Shown here piece after piece: positions 23,253-36,639 of a DNA stretch of 64,000 bases. The DNA is taken from NCBI GenBank assembly GCA_016801845.1, contig CM028923.1, forward strand, positions 14,620,679 to 14,684,678. The letters are read 5' to 3'. The notes below the pieces were generated by a model, which saw only the letters and a program-made list of their open reading frames with translations, had not been told where the DNA came from and did not search any database. How positions within the stretch are numbered: position 1 is the first letter of the stretch; each line of letters begins with the position of its first letter. The stretch is from Polydactylus sextarius (taxonomy: Eukaryota; Chordata; Actinopteri; Polynemidae). The position numbers were made by a program, and so were the translations under genes.

Positions 23253-23640
23253 AACCCTCAACTTTGGTTATGAACATCACAGATACAAGCAGCTGAAATC
23301 TGCAGGGTGTCTGAGCTCAGCGTCAGAGTTAGGGTGAAATTCTTGGAGTAGAACTGCTCCTGCATTGAAAAGACCCCATTTAAGTGTTCCAGGCATCTGA
23401 TCAGGATTCCTGCTATGTACTTAATATAGGTTATCTGAAGATGTCCAACTGGGAGGACACCTAAGGGTAGACCCAGAACACACTGGAGAGATCATACATC
23501 TTGTTCATCTTGGAGACACCCCAGGATCCCCTGGGAAGAGCAGGGAAATGGGCTACTTTGCTGACCTGCTACTACCGAGACCTCTCTGCCCAAATGTTTT
23601 TACTGATGTCTGTGGGACTTCATTGACTACAAAGGTTTTC
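23253..23640 (+). mobile_element. LINE fragment, endonuclease/RT-type element C-terminal end
   Basis: The + strand follows the order of a common fish LINE C-terminus. The blocks are TTTGGTTATGAACATCACAG (about 23261), ACAAGCAGCTGAAATCTGC (about 23284), AGGGTGTCTGAGCTC (about 23304), CTTGGAGTAGAACTGCTCCT (about 23342), GGCATCTGATCAGGATTCCT (about 23393; equal to the Arg-Trp-Phe-Gly-His-Leu-Ile-Arg-Met-Pro region), and ACCCAGAACACACTGGAGAG (about 23471). It is CpG-poor and full of indels. Related fragments lie at 32455-32600 (+), 43825-44256 (-) and 57262-57610 (-). Confidence 0.72.
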
Positions 23641-25610
23641 CATCTATTATTAAATATGAAGACTTGATTGTTCACTCTATCTCCTAGTGTTTGGGCAGTT
23701 AAATATGACTATGACTATATATATAGTCATATATGACTATATATGAAGTTGTTTCTATATTGATGTCAACCTACTTTAAATTAAAGCTGAGACTTAGCAC
23801 TTTAATATAGTGCGTGTTATTTTATTTCCAACTCAATGTGCTGAATTTCAGAGCCTGGAGGGGAAAAAAGTCTAATTATCCGAGTACTTCCAGACTTGAC
23901 TGTACTTACTGCAGTGAGTGACTGTGTGTATAGGCAAGCAATGAAAAGGAGGGATTTTTGGGCTAAAGGTGTCTGAGGACTGATGTCAGCATTTCCCTGA
24001 CAGGCAGTAACACACAAGGAGGAAAGACGGAATGACAGCCTCAGCGACTGGGCTGTCAGTCAGTGACTGGGAGGAGAGCCAGCAGAGGACTTTAACTGAA
24101 CACACTTTTCTAGCCAAATTCTGAGTTGACACAAAGTCTGTGGTAGCATATGCTTTGTGACAGTCAGTTATTCTGTATAATCACAATATTGACATGGAAT
24201 AAATGATTGAGACATAATTTCTTAACAAGTAAATTTGATACATCTGTCTTGTCATTGGAAAATAATTAAGGCAATGATACTTTTCAAATGATTTATGTGT
24301 GAATTAAAATGATGCTAGCATCGTCGTACAGGATGAGAGCAGCTGTATGGGTAAGGTTGATGCTCTGAGAGCTTTAACTTTGGCTGCAGTGTTGCTCAAC
24401 CGATGAGTCTGCAGAGGCCTGGAAAAACTCCCTCACAAAGGATCTAACAAAGGATTTAAATGTGCTATCCCTGTGCCCCATGCTGGAACATGTTTAATAT
24501 TGCTAGCACCACTGTCCAGGACTCCAAGGGACACATACAGATCAGACACAAAGACAAAGATACATGGAGCTCAGGGCAAAAAGGAGACAGAATAACGGCA
24601 AAGGGAGGTGGGACACCTGGAACACAAGTGCTGTTGCTGGATAATCAAACCGAGCTGCCATTTCTGACATTTTTGCTTCATTGTTCTTTGCATGGTGGTA
24701 GCCATTTTATCACAACTGCACAACTTATATTGTGTGTGTTTTCAGTTGGCACAGAAGCTATGGAAATTGGTAGAAGTCCTTTAACAGTTTAAGCTGTCGT
24801 TATACAAGTCATTTGTCCTCAAACTCTAACATGACCTGTAGCAGTGTTCCCTGAAATAGCCATACAGCTGCAGGTAGTTTCAGGACATTCATTGTTATCA
24901 TGGTTAAGCTTACAGAATGGTTAGCATTAGGAAAATATCTTGTTTGCTGTTGCAGAAATCTGACTTGAGCAGCTGGTAGTGCCGTTGGCTTGACAGGTGT
25001 CCCCATCATCTCCACCTTGTCCAGGGGCCACGAGTGTCCATCCACTGTTGCACCACTAACAGTATACGAATGAAAGACAGATGCTCTGTCTGACATTGAG
25101 AAGTCAAACTCAGTTTCACATCATACCCTGTGACAACCGACTGTGATTCAGCAGCCGACCTGCTGCATCTGCATACAGGTTCGCTCCTGTTTATGGGTGA
25201 CTGAGCATTGTCAGATTTAATGCAGATACCTGGCTCAGATCAGCATGAGAGATCTGCTTAAACCCTGATGCATGTCTGCGGCTGTCAGCAGCTGACTGTC
25301 TTGGTCTGTGGATCCCAGATACAACAGATCACTGCAATCAGAATTCAGACAGAGCACACAGGCCTGTGCAGCGGCTGGAGCTCGGAGCTGTCAAATGTCA
25401 TCCATGCCTCTGCATTCGACTACATTTCACCTCCCTTGGACATTTGAAAAGCATGAGTGATGGATATACCCTTGTTATATTGTGTGCATCCATCTGTGTG
25501 TTAGGCTAGTATTCTCTTATGAGACAATACAAGGGAAGAAGCAGAGCGGTCTGTATCAGTCTATTAACTTACTTTTCTGGTAACAGGATGAGCTCACTGC
25601 TAATGAAATT

Positions 25611-25640
25611 TTTACCATCTTAGTAAACTAAGATGGTAAA
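25611..25640. other. Perfect 13-bp inverted repeat with 4-nt loop
   Basis: TTTACCATCTTAG at 25611-25623 is followed by TAAA and the exact reverse complement CTAAGATGGTAAA at 25628-25640. It sits in plain intronic sequence with no recognisable element around it. It could be a relic of a small palindromic transposon or a template-switch product; no function is implied. Confidence 0.85.
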
Positions 25641-28600
25641 TTTTATATCTCAGTGTTACATATTTTCTAGTGAGCACTAAAACTAAAATAAAGCTGAGGT
25701 TGATTATAATTTGTTTGGCTGGTGTCCTGCTACATATTTAACTATGGTGAATGCAGTGCAGTAAAACATTATTGTTCTTTGTAAATAAGTCTAACCACAC
25801 AGTACATATGCACTCAATTATGGCCATAAAACTCTGTGACTAGAGTAACTTATCATGTATATTGTTACAACATGCCTTGCGCTACATGCAAACATGATAC
25901 TACCTGTATCACTTTATATAGATTGTTTGTTGGCTGAAACATGACTCCAACCACTCTGTTTTTCCTCCTCTATCTCACTTAAATAGCTTTAAGGTTGTTA
26001 AAATCTGTCAGTATTTTGTTCTGCTGTGCTTGTGACAGCTGACTTGTGTGAATATACATGTGTTCATGTGCATCTGCTGCATGAATGACCTGTCTCTTCC
26101 TGTGAAAATGTGACTTCTCTATCTTTGTCCTGTCTGCCATTCATCTTTTCGTTGATTTGTTCAAATTGTCTTGGTTATTGATAGTAAAAGAGCAGTTAGT
26201 GCTGCTTTAGTGAGTCCATGTGCAATTGTTCTGCTGTTGCGTTAAAATAGTGCGAGTCATTGCCATTCTGTGCTTCTGAGGGAAACTGTGGAACCAGACA
26301 CAAATGACTGAAATAATGAAGTGTTCAATAGAACAATAAACATCCTAAATGTACAAATGGAAAAGGGAATTATTGGAGATTAAGAGGCACAGATGATCAA
26401 AACAACCACTGTCTTCACATTGTTGATGCTGCCCTGTGAATAACTGTGGATAAAAACTGTGCTCATTTATTTACTGTATCAGCAAATGACAGGCTGCTGT
26501 CTGTCTACTTTTCTCTGCAGCTTAATAGGTTCCATTGTTCAGCTCTGTGCTGCAATTCCTTTTTAATTACGTCCTCCGCTCTGGGACCAATGGTCCAATG
26601 AAATGTTATTTCATAAAAAGGAAATGGCTTTTGGTGCCTATGTGGAAATGTTATTTTCTCAGTCGGATAGATGGAGAGGAAAATGTCTTGTCTGTAACAG
26701 CTCAAAGGTTGCCTGTTAATCAGCAGTTTGCTCCTTCCGATACTCCTCCACACTGTTAGATTATGCAGGGAGGTAACTCCAGAGCTGTTGTAGTGGATCT
26801 TCAGTCTGTGACCTGGGGCAGTTTATTTTTTGGCGGACCCACATTTGTCTCATCTACTCCAACTTGAATTATTAATGCAGTTCATTTACATGTGCTTTTT
26901 TCCCCCTCCAGTAAGCAGTTAATTAAATCTCATGTAAGAGAAAAACCTGGTTTCTATAACTGTGATGGAGGAATGAAGGAAGATTTCTACAGGAAAACAC
27001 AGATTTCTCTCCCATGTATACAAGTAACCAGGTGTGTGATCAGTTTTTCATGTATGCATGTGCATAAAAACAGGCAATAATGTAGTAGCGAGATGAACAG
27101 TGTTCATTATGCGAAATTCATCTCTCTTCATTTTAACATAATTCCATTCAATCTGGCTACATGGAAACTAGAGTAGTCTTTAAATATCTAAACAAATCAG
27201 CTTCCACACCAGACACTGAGTATTTGTTAAATTCAGGCACATTCATGCTGTGCAGCTCTGCTCTGTCTGCCTTTCCACAGGCTAGACCGAGACAACATCT
27301 TTTATCACTACTAATAAAATAAGGTCAGAACTCCCCGTAAACAAATCTGATTACTGATACCCTGCATGTGTACTCTGATTTACAATCAACCAGGTTACTA
27401 CAGTATAGGCACGTTTACTGATCACCAGTGTAATCTGATTTCTCTCTCTGAGTAAACTGATTATGTGATGGCATGTAAACACACTGATTGATTTAAATTC
27501 CTACATTTCCCAGAATGCCTTTCAACACACCACCAAATGGGGGTATGTGGTAACATAAATAAAATTAACCTAAGTAACTTGCTTCAGTTTGTGATATGTG
27601 ACTTTACCATAACTCAAACAAGTCTTGTGGCTGCAATGGATTCTGAAGTTAAGAGGCTATAGTGGTAGAAACTGGCTCAGTTGAATCTTGGTCGCAGTAG
27701 GTAAAAAGCTATTCCAGGTTTTCCTCTCTATTCCAACATATTCACCAACATATTCCTGATATATCAACAGCGTCACCTTCCCCTTCACATGGTTAAGGGA
27801 TTTATGTTTTTTCTGTCATCCTAGGTGCTCTGGGGGCATCCACTCAGAGCCAGACCTGAGCAGAAAGTTTGTCGGTGAGCATCTAATGACCAGGCTTTTG
27901 CATCAGGCTGCAGACATATTATATGATCCTGCAAGCCATTTTATTTGGAAGTAAAAGTGAATCCACAACTGCTAAGGTATGTGCGTTACTATAATAATTA
28001 TGTAGTTTAGGTAAACAGTAATTACTCTAGTCTTGGGAATTACAATTCCTAGGAAGATTGATTTGATAATCGAATCTTAATCTTGAGAATTAGAATAAAT
28101 GGGTTTTGTAAGTTTTAGCTCAAATCTAAGGCTTGGGGTCTGATTATCCATGTTAAACTAGCCATTTTTTGGTGATCAGAGAGTGATCAAGCATTTCAGA
28201 TGGGAGGTGTTGATGCAGAAGGTTTCAGTGAGATTGCAATTTGCTGAAGTTTTGCTGCTGTAAGCATGTGGCCTTGTCACAGAGGCTGCCTGTAGCCACA
28301 TCTGAAGTTATTGAGCTTAATTTCATTACCCCATGTCAACTGCCACTGGGGAGAAAACAATGGAGTGGGAAAATCAAATTATGCAAGATAACAGGAAGGG
28401 GGTGGTGGTGGGCGTGATGGGGATGAGCTGGCAGCAGTGAGAACAGAGTTAATGTCCTTAAACATGTGTGCTATTTGCTGAGAAAGCCCTCACAATGCCC
28501 TTTGGCTTTTGTGGCACCATAGTAAAACCTTTTAGTGGAGAGGGGGCCATATGCGTAATTTCATAGCGTGTCTGTCAGTGGCAGTGTGAGGACCCCTGCA

Positions 28601-31600
28601 GGATGTGTCAGGGGCCTGAGGGAGTCGGCCAAGCACATATAGAGGGAGGGGTAGATGGAGGATGGACAGGGAATTATAACTGACAGGCGACTCCTGGAGA
28701 ACAGGCTGAATGCTGGAATGATGGGAGACAAGATGACACTGTAGGCTTCAAGTTGGGCCTGGAGGGGCAAGCAGCTGTCAATCACCTTTCTAAGGAAGGC
28801 ATGTGCAGAGCACAGATGGTGACAAGATAGCTGACATATGGGAGTTTCTACAATGGCATTCTTATCAGCTGTCCATCAGCATCTCTATGACAACAAGATA
28901 TAGCCTTCTGATAAACTTTTGATACAACACATTAATATTAAATCAGCCTCAAACTTTAACAAAACCTAATCTGAATAACAATACTAAAAGGGCAGATACT
29001 GACCCAGAGGCTGCAAAGCTCACTTCAGGTCAGATGTCATAGATTTTGACAAGAAAGAATATTTCAAACAATGTTGCTCAGGTTGAAGGATTTGGTGATG
29101 TTTGACATGCTGGTCCCAGTAAATGACTTGCCCTGATGCCAGTAAATGCCAGCCTGACTAAAAACTTTAAATGTAGCAAGCTTCAGCCTTCTGGACTCAA
29201 TTTGGGAGATTGTTCCACAGGAGGGAACATCTGAAGGCTGTGACTTCCATTCTACTCTTGGGACTCTAGGGAGCTACTACTGGAGGAACTCCCATGGTGG
29301 GAGGAGCACTTCTCACTATCTCTATCTCCCTGTGCATTTATATAACTTGTCGTTAATGTTAATGTCATTAACTTTATGTCTTCTTTCTCCTGTAGGCTGT
29401 TTTTCCTCCATCTCTTTCATTCTGTGGATATCTCTGTCTCTAAGCTGCAGAGTCTAGATGTGACACCAGTACTTTCAATAATTAATGATATTGTCATTTT
29501 ATATTAGAATTAGTGTTGTTTACACTTCACTTGACTGAAATTGAAAAAAGCCGCACTAAACCTGAGAAAAATTTTAAAGGGGAAAAAAAGTCCTCCAGAG
29601 AGAATAACTGCACAATGTGAACAAAGAGCTCATTCTGCATCAAAGCATAGGAATGACAGACCTACATCTTCACCCTTTGTCCTCACTAAATATGATGAAA
29701 ATGCTTGGAATCAGGACAAGATCTTCATCACGAGTCACGAGTTCTTCTTTTTTAGCGGCCTTAATGGGTGACAAAAAATGTATGAGCAGTGTAATGAGTT
29801 CTATTAATCAAGGTCATGAACTACAATCAAAGGGTAAAGAGATGAAAATCAGAAGCTTGCGCTAAATGAATTCATATTACAAAGCATTGAACGAAAACAG
29901 CTGGCAAAGAGAAAAGAATTTCTCTAATTCTGTGCCTCAGGAGCCTGTTACACTCCCCTGCCAGCACATTCTGCTGCTAATATGCAAATGACCGTCTCTC
30001 TAAAAGTAGAGGACAACGTGCTTCAGACGTAATAGAAGCACTGACAACCAATGACCACACAGCATCATCGAAGCATTAGTTTTGTATGGCGCCGTCTTAA
30101 TGGCTCTTGTGCATCTCTTTGACAGTCCACTCCACTGGCACTGCAGATAAAACAGGACTTGTGTGAATAAACATTTTTTCGAGAGAAGATTTTCCTAATC
30201 TCTCCAGAACTGGTGCCAAGTTGTTAAGCAAGCAGCGCTTCAGCTTGAACCCTGGAAGCTGCATGAATCACTCACAGGCTGAACAGGAGGCAGGAGCGAG
30301 GGAGACACAGTGAAAGGCTGAAACGAAGATTAGGAGGGAGATGCTAAAAGCTCTTAGACATTTAATATCTCTTGATGGTCTGAGCATGTAAATGATTGTG
30401 TCGTTCATTCAGAAAAGAAGTGCAAAGAACAGCTTAAGCAGACACAGAAAGGTGAAATTACATAATAGTTATGGTTAACTTGCGTTCTTTTCCTCACTTA
30501 AAAAAACATTACTTGCAAAAAGGGAGACTCAGTCCTTTAAAAGTGAATGTTTGTCAGGCCAATCCCTGACAACCCAGAACCAGACAAAGGCCCCAAGACT
30601 CCAGATGAGCTAAAGGTCCAAAGGAATCCAGAGTAATTCCACCTCAACAACAACATATTTTTCCACTCCTTATTTGCGACCTGTGATCCCTGTACTGAAT
30701 ATATACAGGTAAGGACTTAATGAGGACCCATGTATGTTTATATACTCAGGCAAACATCAGCTATTATTAAAAAGGCATTTAAAAATCAGGGTTTATCTTG
30801 TGGAGGTCATGAAGTACACAGAGTAAGTTAAAATGAAAACTAGATTAAAAAAAAAAAAATGTCATGCAACCAAAATGTCCAGGAGGAAATCCTAGCTTGC
30901 TGGTGGCCTAGACGACTCGTCAGGGATCAGATAACCATGATCCTCAGGGATCACGATTATGATGCCGGTTGGAGGACACTGTTTTCCTACAGCAAGGGCA
31001 TACTACATCCTGAATTGTCACTGACATGTTGGTACTGCTTTAGAAAGCGAAGCTCACTGTGTCTCAGGAGACTGTATGAAAGAGCGACTGTGAGAGCGGG
31101 TACTGATATCATAGTCAGCCCGTGTGGAAGAGAGAGACAGAGAGGGAGAGGTTCAGATATAGGCTGACGGTATTTTCAGAATCACCAACAAACAACGTTT
31201 TGCTGAATGTGTCAAATAGTTTAAGATCTATGGCATGTGCATGTATTTGTAGTTTGAACTACAGTAAGGTACAATGACCTCACAGAGTAAAACAGTGCTG
31301 CCTTACAGAACAAACTATATCACCAGAAAAAGTAACAGATAATTCCGTATTGACAGAGGGTCATCTTTTTTCATTTTCTTCCCTCCAGCTGATATGATGC
31401 AGTGTTTGTGAGTACAATACTGGTGTTGTAGTACTAAATGGTCATTGACTGCCTAATGGAAAGAACTAAATTCTAATTTAATTAATTTCTCAAATCACAA
31501 CATAAGAAACAATTCATCAACAGGCAACACGAATGTGCCGACAGAATCTCATGACAGTCTATATTTTGCTCAAAACCACCACCACTAGTGGATACCTTAT

Positions 31601-32454
31601 GGTGTTGACAGAGAAAAAGTCAGAGAGTTGAGCTGCAAATTCTCTGGGCAAATGGGGAAAAGTTCATGGCAATCCATCAAATACTTTCTGAGCTGAGATG
31701 TACTGGTGCAGGTATACAGAAGGGGATTTACTGTATATCCACCTAAAAATAGGTACAGATATATGTCAGTGTACGTCTTGCAGACTTCGGGCAATCATGT
31801 TCAGTTCTTCTGTACAGTAATGTGTGGCATTTACTGTGAAAAGAGATGCTGACTTTAGTCTTTAGGGCAATGCCTCCCCACAGGCAACACGCAGCAAATA
31901 ACCTATTAAATCTACACTAAGCTTGGAGAGCAGCTTGAAGGGTAAAGTCTGGAAACAAATGTCTCGCAAACTCACGTTCCATAGCATATGAATTTGAAAC
32001 CAATATAACATCTTCTGAAAAAGAAAATGGGAAGAACATAACATTAGATAGTTGTACCAAGGCAGTAGAAAGGGAGTATTGGTCAATGTTGGACTGAGTA
32101 TTGAGAGTTATGGCACAACAAAAATACAAGCAACATTTTATTGTTGTAATTGGTCAAGTTGGAGTGAGTTTGAATTATTTTTGCATCATATTTCATCCGA
32201 ACATCATTTTGTTTGTGTGGAGAAAAAACTAAAACTAAACTAAAACTAACTAAAGCTGTCTTGAGTAAAAAGTAGTCAGCCGATCCAGAAATACTTGAGG
32301 TAGCAACGGAGTGGTGGGTTAACACTGTCAAACATGTCATACAAGTAGTCCCATATATTTTATAGTGATGTGTCGTTTGCGAATGAGCTGGCTTTAGGAA
32401 CGAACCAGTTCCTTGTTGCAAACTAGAAGAATATGCTCAAATATATATCTCATC

Positions 32455-32600
32455 TAGTCTAGGCTCCTCCAGGAGGAACTCAAAGGCATCTCTGGGGACG
32501 GGAACACCTGGACTCTCTTATTGACCTGCTGCCACTGTCATCCGCTTTGCAAAGTGACTGCAAATGGATCGAGGAATGATGGATGGATGTAAAAAGAAGT
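32455..32600 (+). mobile_element. LINE 3' end with degenerate GATGG tail
   Basis: Reads GGCTCCTCCAGGAGGAACTC, then GCATCTCTGGGGACGGGAA, TTGACCTGCTGCCACTG and CATCCGCTTTGCAAAGTGAC, ending in GAATGATGGATGGATG. This is the order expected for the last codons and 3' tail of the same LINE family as at 23253-23640, which ends in a GGATG/GATGG-type simple repeat. Decayed and non-coding. Confidence 0.6.
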
Positions 32601-34257
32601 ATATGCCAGAGAGATGTCATGTAGACAACAATGTCATAGTGATGGATCCGGTGTAGAATATTCTGTATAATGAATATGGATGTAAAATATTGGGTAGACA
32701 TATTGATTTTTTTCATGGATGGATAAATACTGAATTTCTTTATTTCTCTTTATGCAAATCAAACAAGTTCTGGGGTAAACTGAGGTAAGGAGTAAAGTGT
32801 TGTTGGTGTTTAACAACACATTCTGTCATTTCTCTCTTAGAATCCAGCAGTTTAGTTTCCACTTTTGTCGGCAGATGCTTCACTGTGTGAGGTGGACTGT
32901 TTATCTGCTCTCATGAGCATAGAAAGAAAGGAGATGACCTTGGTTTCTCGGAGTGTGGAGTGGCACCGCTGCCCACGTGCACTTAGGAGATAAGCAGCAA
33001 TGCTGAGGATCCAGCCTGACAAACCGTGATGCCACATGGCTCTACAGCTGGACACTCATCTTTGAGACAGGCTGTATACGTACAGGAACACCAAGCAAAC
33101 GTCACATTTGATAATTCTATTCAATATGTGTTCACACACAAAAAGTTTCCTCTTATCTGTCCTATATACTGACTCACATTTTAATCCAACTATTACAAAC
33201 TTGAAGGTATTAAATAGTGAATCTTAAAAAGAGGTGGCATCAGCAGATACACTGGAAGTGTAAGCAGTGGTTAGGTACAATGTAGAAGAGAATATTAGCT
33301 CTTTACAGCACCACCTTGCCAAAGAAGCGAAGTTGATATGTCGTGGTGATTTTGTTTCACTTAATACTCATCTGTCAGTTAATAACTGGTATTGACTCAG
33401 GGGGTAATCTGATTACCATCTAAGATGGAGAAAGAAGAAAGCTCCAGCAACTATCCTCCTACGGGTAAAGTTGAAGTAGATTGAACCTGACAGTCAAGAT
33501 TAAAGTCAATCACAACTTAACACAAAAAAATGCAGTACTGTGAGTTTTTAGTTTGAGTTATATTACATTTAGGTGATGTTATGTGGAGCTGTCTTCTAAT
33601 GTGTTATGTTTAATGTTTGTTTTAATGGAACACATATATTATGATAGAGCAAGAGAGCAAAGAAGGGTTGTAGGTGACTAACTCAGCTAATAATAGTAAA
33701 CTAGTAGGTCAGTGGTGCACTGTAAAATATTGTGTGACATAGGGTGAAAGTAAGCTAAGCCCCCTCTTCTTCTTTTTTTTTTTAAGAGAAAGTCAGAGTA
33801 AAAGACCAGAGGATTTCTGAGCTGGTGGATACAGAAGCTCTGTGATGTGACGAACTGGATTAGCGGTTAGCTAAGACTTCATGGAAGGAAAAAGCAATGG
33901 GAACTCATCGCAAAAACAACACGTATAACATTTAAAGTGTATGCTGCAGGTTAATTTTCCAAAGAATTTCTGCAATTTCCTTGTTGGAAATAAACATGTC
34001 AACAATCATCCATGGCATTTTATGTTGTGGGGTATCTGAAAACGGAATATAATATAAAGAAGTAGGTACTTTCAACTGCAGTTTACAACAATTCCCCCAC
34101 AATGCATTGCGTGACACGTAGGGTATACACACCCCTAAAACAACTGGTTACTACTAGCAGAGAGATCAAAAGTCATTTTGGCCCTAACTTTAAACATGAA
34201 TCATACTGCTGAAATGTAATCTATGTCAGTTTGCATGATTTTCTGTTAATGATGGTA

Positions 34258-34496
34258 ACGGGGAGTTGTTATGGCCTTAAACTGTCCATGGGCTGAGCCT
34301 CGATCAGAATGACTCCACACCAGGTGAGCGGTCTTCTGTACACCACATTTGCCATGGCCGCCAATCGGATGGGGATTTGGTACTGGGCTCTTCCCTCTTC
34401 ACTCACCGCTATTGAGAGAATCCTGGTTAATTTCTTTTCCTCCACTTAGTAATATGCTTTAATTCAGCGGGTTGTGTCATCTGATCTGAGCTCATA
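34258..34496 (-). pseudogene. 28S rRNA 5'-end fragment inside tmem178b intron 2
   Basis: The + strand is the reverse complement of the start of nuclear 28S rRNA. Diagnostic pieces are TTCAGCGGGTTGTG (34464-34477), CTTAGTAATATGCTTTAATT (34445-34464), AATCCTGGTTAATTTCTTTT (34420-34439), GGGCTCTTCCCTCTTCACTC (34385-34404), GGTGAGCGGTCTTCTGTACA (34323-34342), and GGGCTGAGCCTCGATCAGAA (34290-34309). The right end (about 34496) is close to the true 5' end of mature 28S. Differences from functional 28S as I recall it are mostly CpG to CpA/TpG changes plus small gaps, for example CTCACC for CTCGCC, TCCACT for TCCGCT and TCATC for TCGTC. The fragment is therefore an old methylated insertion, not a working rRNA. 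The rRNA sense strand equals the tmem178b sense strand. Confidence 0.9.
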
Positions 34497-35163
34497 GTCA
34501 AAAGGAAAAGTGTTTCATGGCGAGGCTCATGGTACGTGGTGGTAAGAAGGAAGGAGCCAGAAATGTTGGTCTCATATAGATGCCTGACCCAAATAAACGC
34601 AGGGTCTGTTGAGTCATTTGGGAAAATAAATGTCTGGCTTTACGGTACACAATAATCATGGTGAAAACAATGAACTTTACATTCAAAATACTCCTGTGCT
34701 GTGTAAAATACTGTGTAGTTTGCATGTTCTCCTCTCTTTAAAGCATGGAGAGCAGACTCACTGAAACTAGCTAACAGCTTTATCTTATGTCAGTAGAAAT
34801 GGTCAAACTACAATTGTTGCCTTTGGTGCCTGAAATTATTCAGAAAAGGCTTCCAAACTAAATATTTAATTTCTCTTTGTCTTTAAACACAATCCATGTA
34901 GGGTCAGCGCTTTCAAAGTTATGTTTTAATCATATGACCATTTCCTACCATTGATATTTTGAGGCTAGGTTTGCATTGACAAACTATTAGGGTAGATGAA
35001 AACTATAATCCCAACACTGCTGTAATCATATTGGCTTGTTGGCTTGCTGCATTGTAGTATTGGTCGGCCTGCCAATTTAATTGATTGATATTAGTCTGGT
35101 ATAATAATTAAATTCATCTTCTTGCTATGGACTCATTTATAATCGTTTTTATACCTATTTTAT

Positions 35164-35220
35164 AAAATCAGAATCAGAAATACCTTACTCAACCCCATGT
35201 GGAATTTGGTTGAAAATATT
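35164..35220 (+). repeat. Short fish LINE-tail-like repeat
   Basis: AATCAGAATCAGAAATACCT followed by TACTCAACCCCATGTGGAAT and TTGGTTG matches a phrase found at many fish LINE 3' regions (CAGAAATACTTTATTGATCC...GGGGAAATT type). The copy is short and decayed; its full extent is unclear. Confidence 0.4.
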
Positions 35221-36639
35221 TCCCTTAAGCACCAATTTAGCAACAACACATCAAGTTACAATGGAGACTCCCTGTTTATTTTGTGTGAATCCTTGTCAAA
35301 CCCTTTGTTTGTGATTTCCTCTGATAGGATAGATGTGTGTACAGTTTACAGGTCCTACTACATATTGGTAGCTATGCAGTATTTCCTGCACAAGTGTTCA
35401 GGGGGAAGAGCTGCTGCTACAATGACCAGGCCATGAGGCCTTGGCCTCACCGATGTTGACAACTGGTGGAAGGAAATGAAACATTGTCAGCAGTGCCAAA
35501 GAGGCCAGGAGAATGATAACCACAGGGGGATCAAGTCTAGGTCTTCATATAGACACTGGGTGAACCACTGACTGGAATATTTTCAGAGAAATAGCCTCAC
35601 ATAAACACCTCACTGACCTCGAGGAATGTGCAGAGATATATCTGTACATATCTGTCAAAAGTATTTAAACTGTATTAAAGGGATCACTGAAAAAAGTGTT
35701 CATGCGTAAGCAGGAGTTCTTTCCTTTTAATGGGAGAATGAATGGTTTGACTGTCAGAACTTGGTGACCAAAGGACCAAATTACCATTGTTGTCTGACCA
35801 TTATATAATTTTAGAATCGTATCTAACCCAACCTACTGACCAACAGTAATTAAATGTCAACACAGTAGATATGTATGCATCTTTTCCTCCAAACAAACTT
35901 AATTGAATTATAGTAAGCAGCTGTTTCCAAAAATCACTTGGATGTTCACATGTATGTAAAGCCCATCGATTTTATGCCTTTTTTTGAACACTTCAGCTTG
36001 CAGACTGTTGACTGTTGTTCTAAAGACTCACCAGCATCCCACACAAATACTCCAAGAAAAATAAAAACAAAACAAAACAAAAAAAAAATCTATTTTAAAA
36101 AAGCAGAAGACAGATGATGTGACTGTCTGCAATGTTTAGCCTATCACTTGATAATAAATATTCAGCTTTGTGCAGTCGCAGTGGCTGGAGGAAGATTTTC
36201 TGTCCCAGTGTCGAACTGCTGAGTGGAGACGGCAAACGATGGCGTCTCTGAGAGGAGATTTACTGGTGCAGCCTGTTTCTGCTTTGAAGTCTTTGAAGTG
36301 CTGCTGCAGACAACCATGAGATGGGACTTTTCAGTTTCCAATTACTCATGGCTCCACGCAAATATGAGGAGACTGAATTCACTCCACTAGCCAGTTATGT
36401 CAGTCATGTGCTGCATATAAGAAGCTGCCTGCCAATTCTCTTTGCATGTTACATGGCTTGTTATATAACATGTGTTATATGTCAGATTTTGCATGTTGTA
36501 CTTCCTACCATTAGTCAAAGCTAGGCCTCCCTCGGGCTCTAGCTGCCATAGTAGAATCCATAAAATGAATATCATGTAATATATGTTCTCTGCATTGATA
36601 TTTAAATATTTAGTGTGTGCTTGCCTGTGGCTGGTATGT

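Noticed and set aside
23703..23746. AT-rich palindromic run of TATATAGTCATATATGACTA type
   Set aside because: Simple AT-rich low-complexity sequence; no sign of a CRISPR array, origin or element.
27340..27490. Repeated CTGATT/GTAAACA words suggesting a small DNA transposon
   Set aside because: Possible non-autonomous element, but I could not define ends or a matching family.
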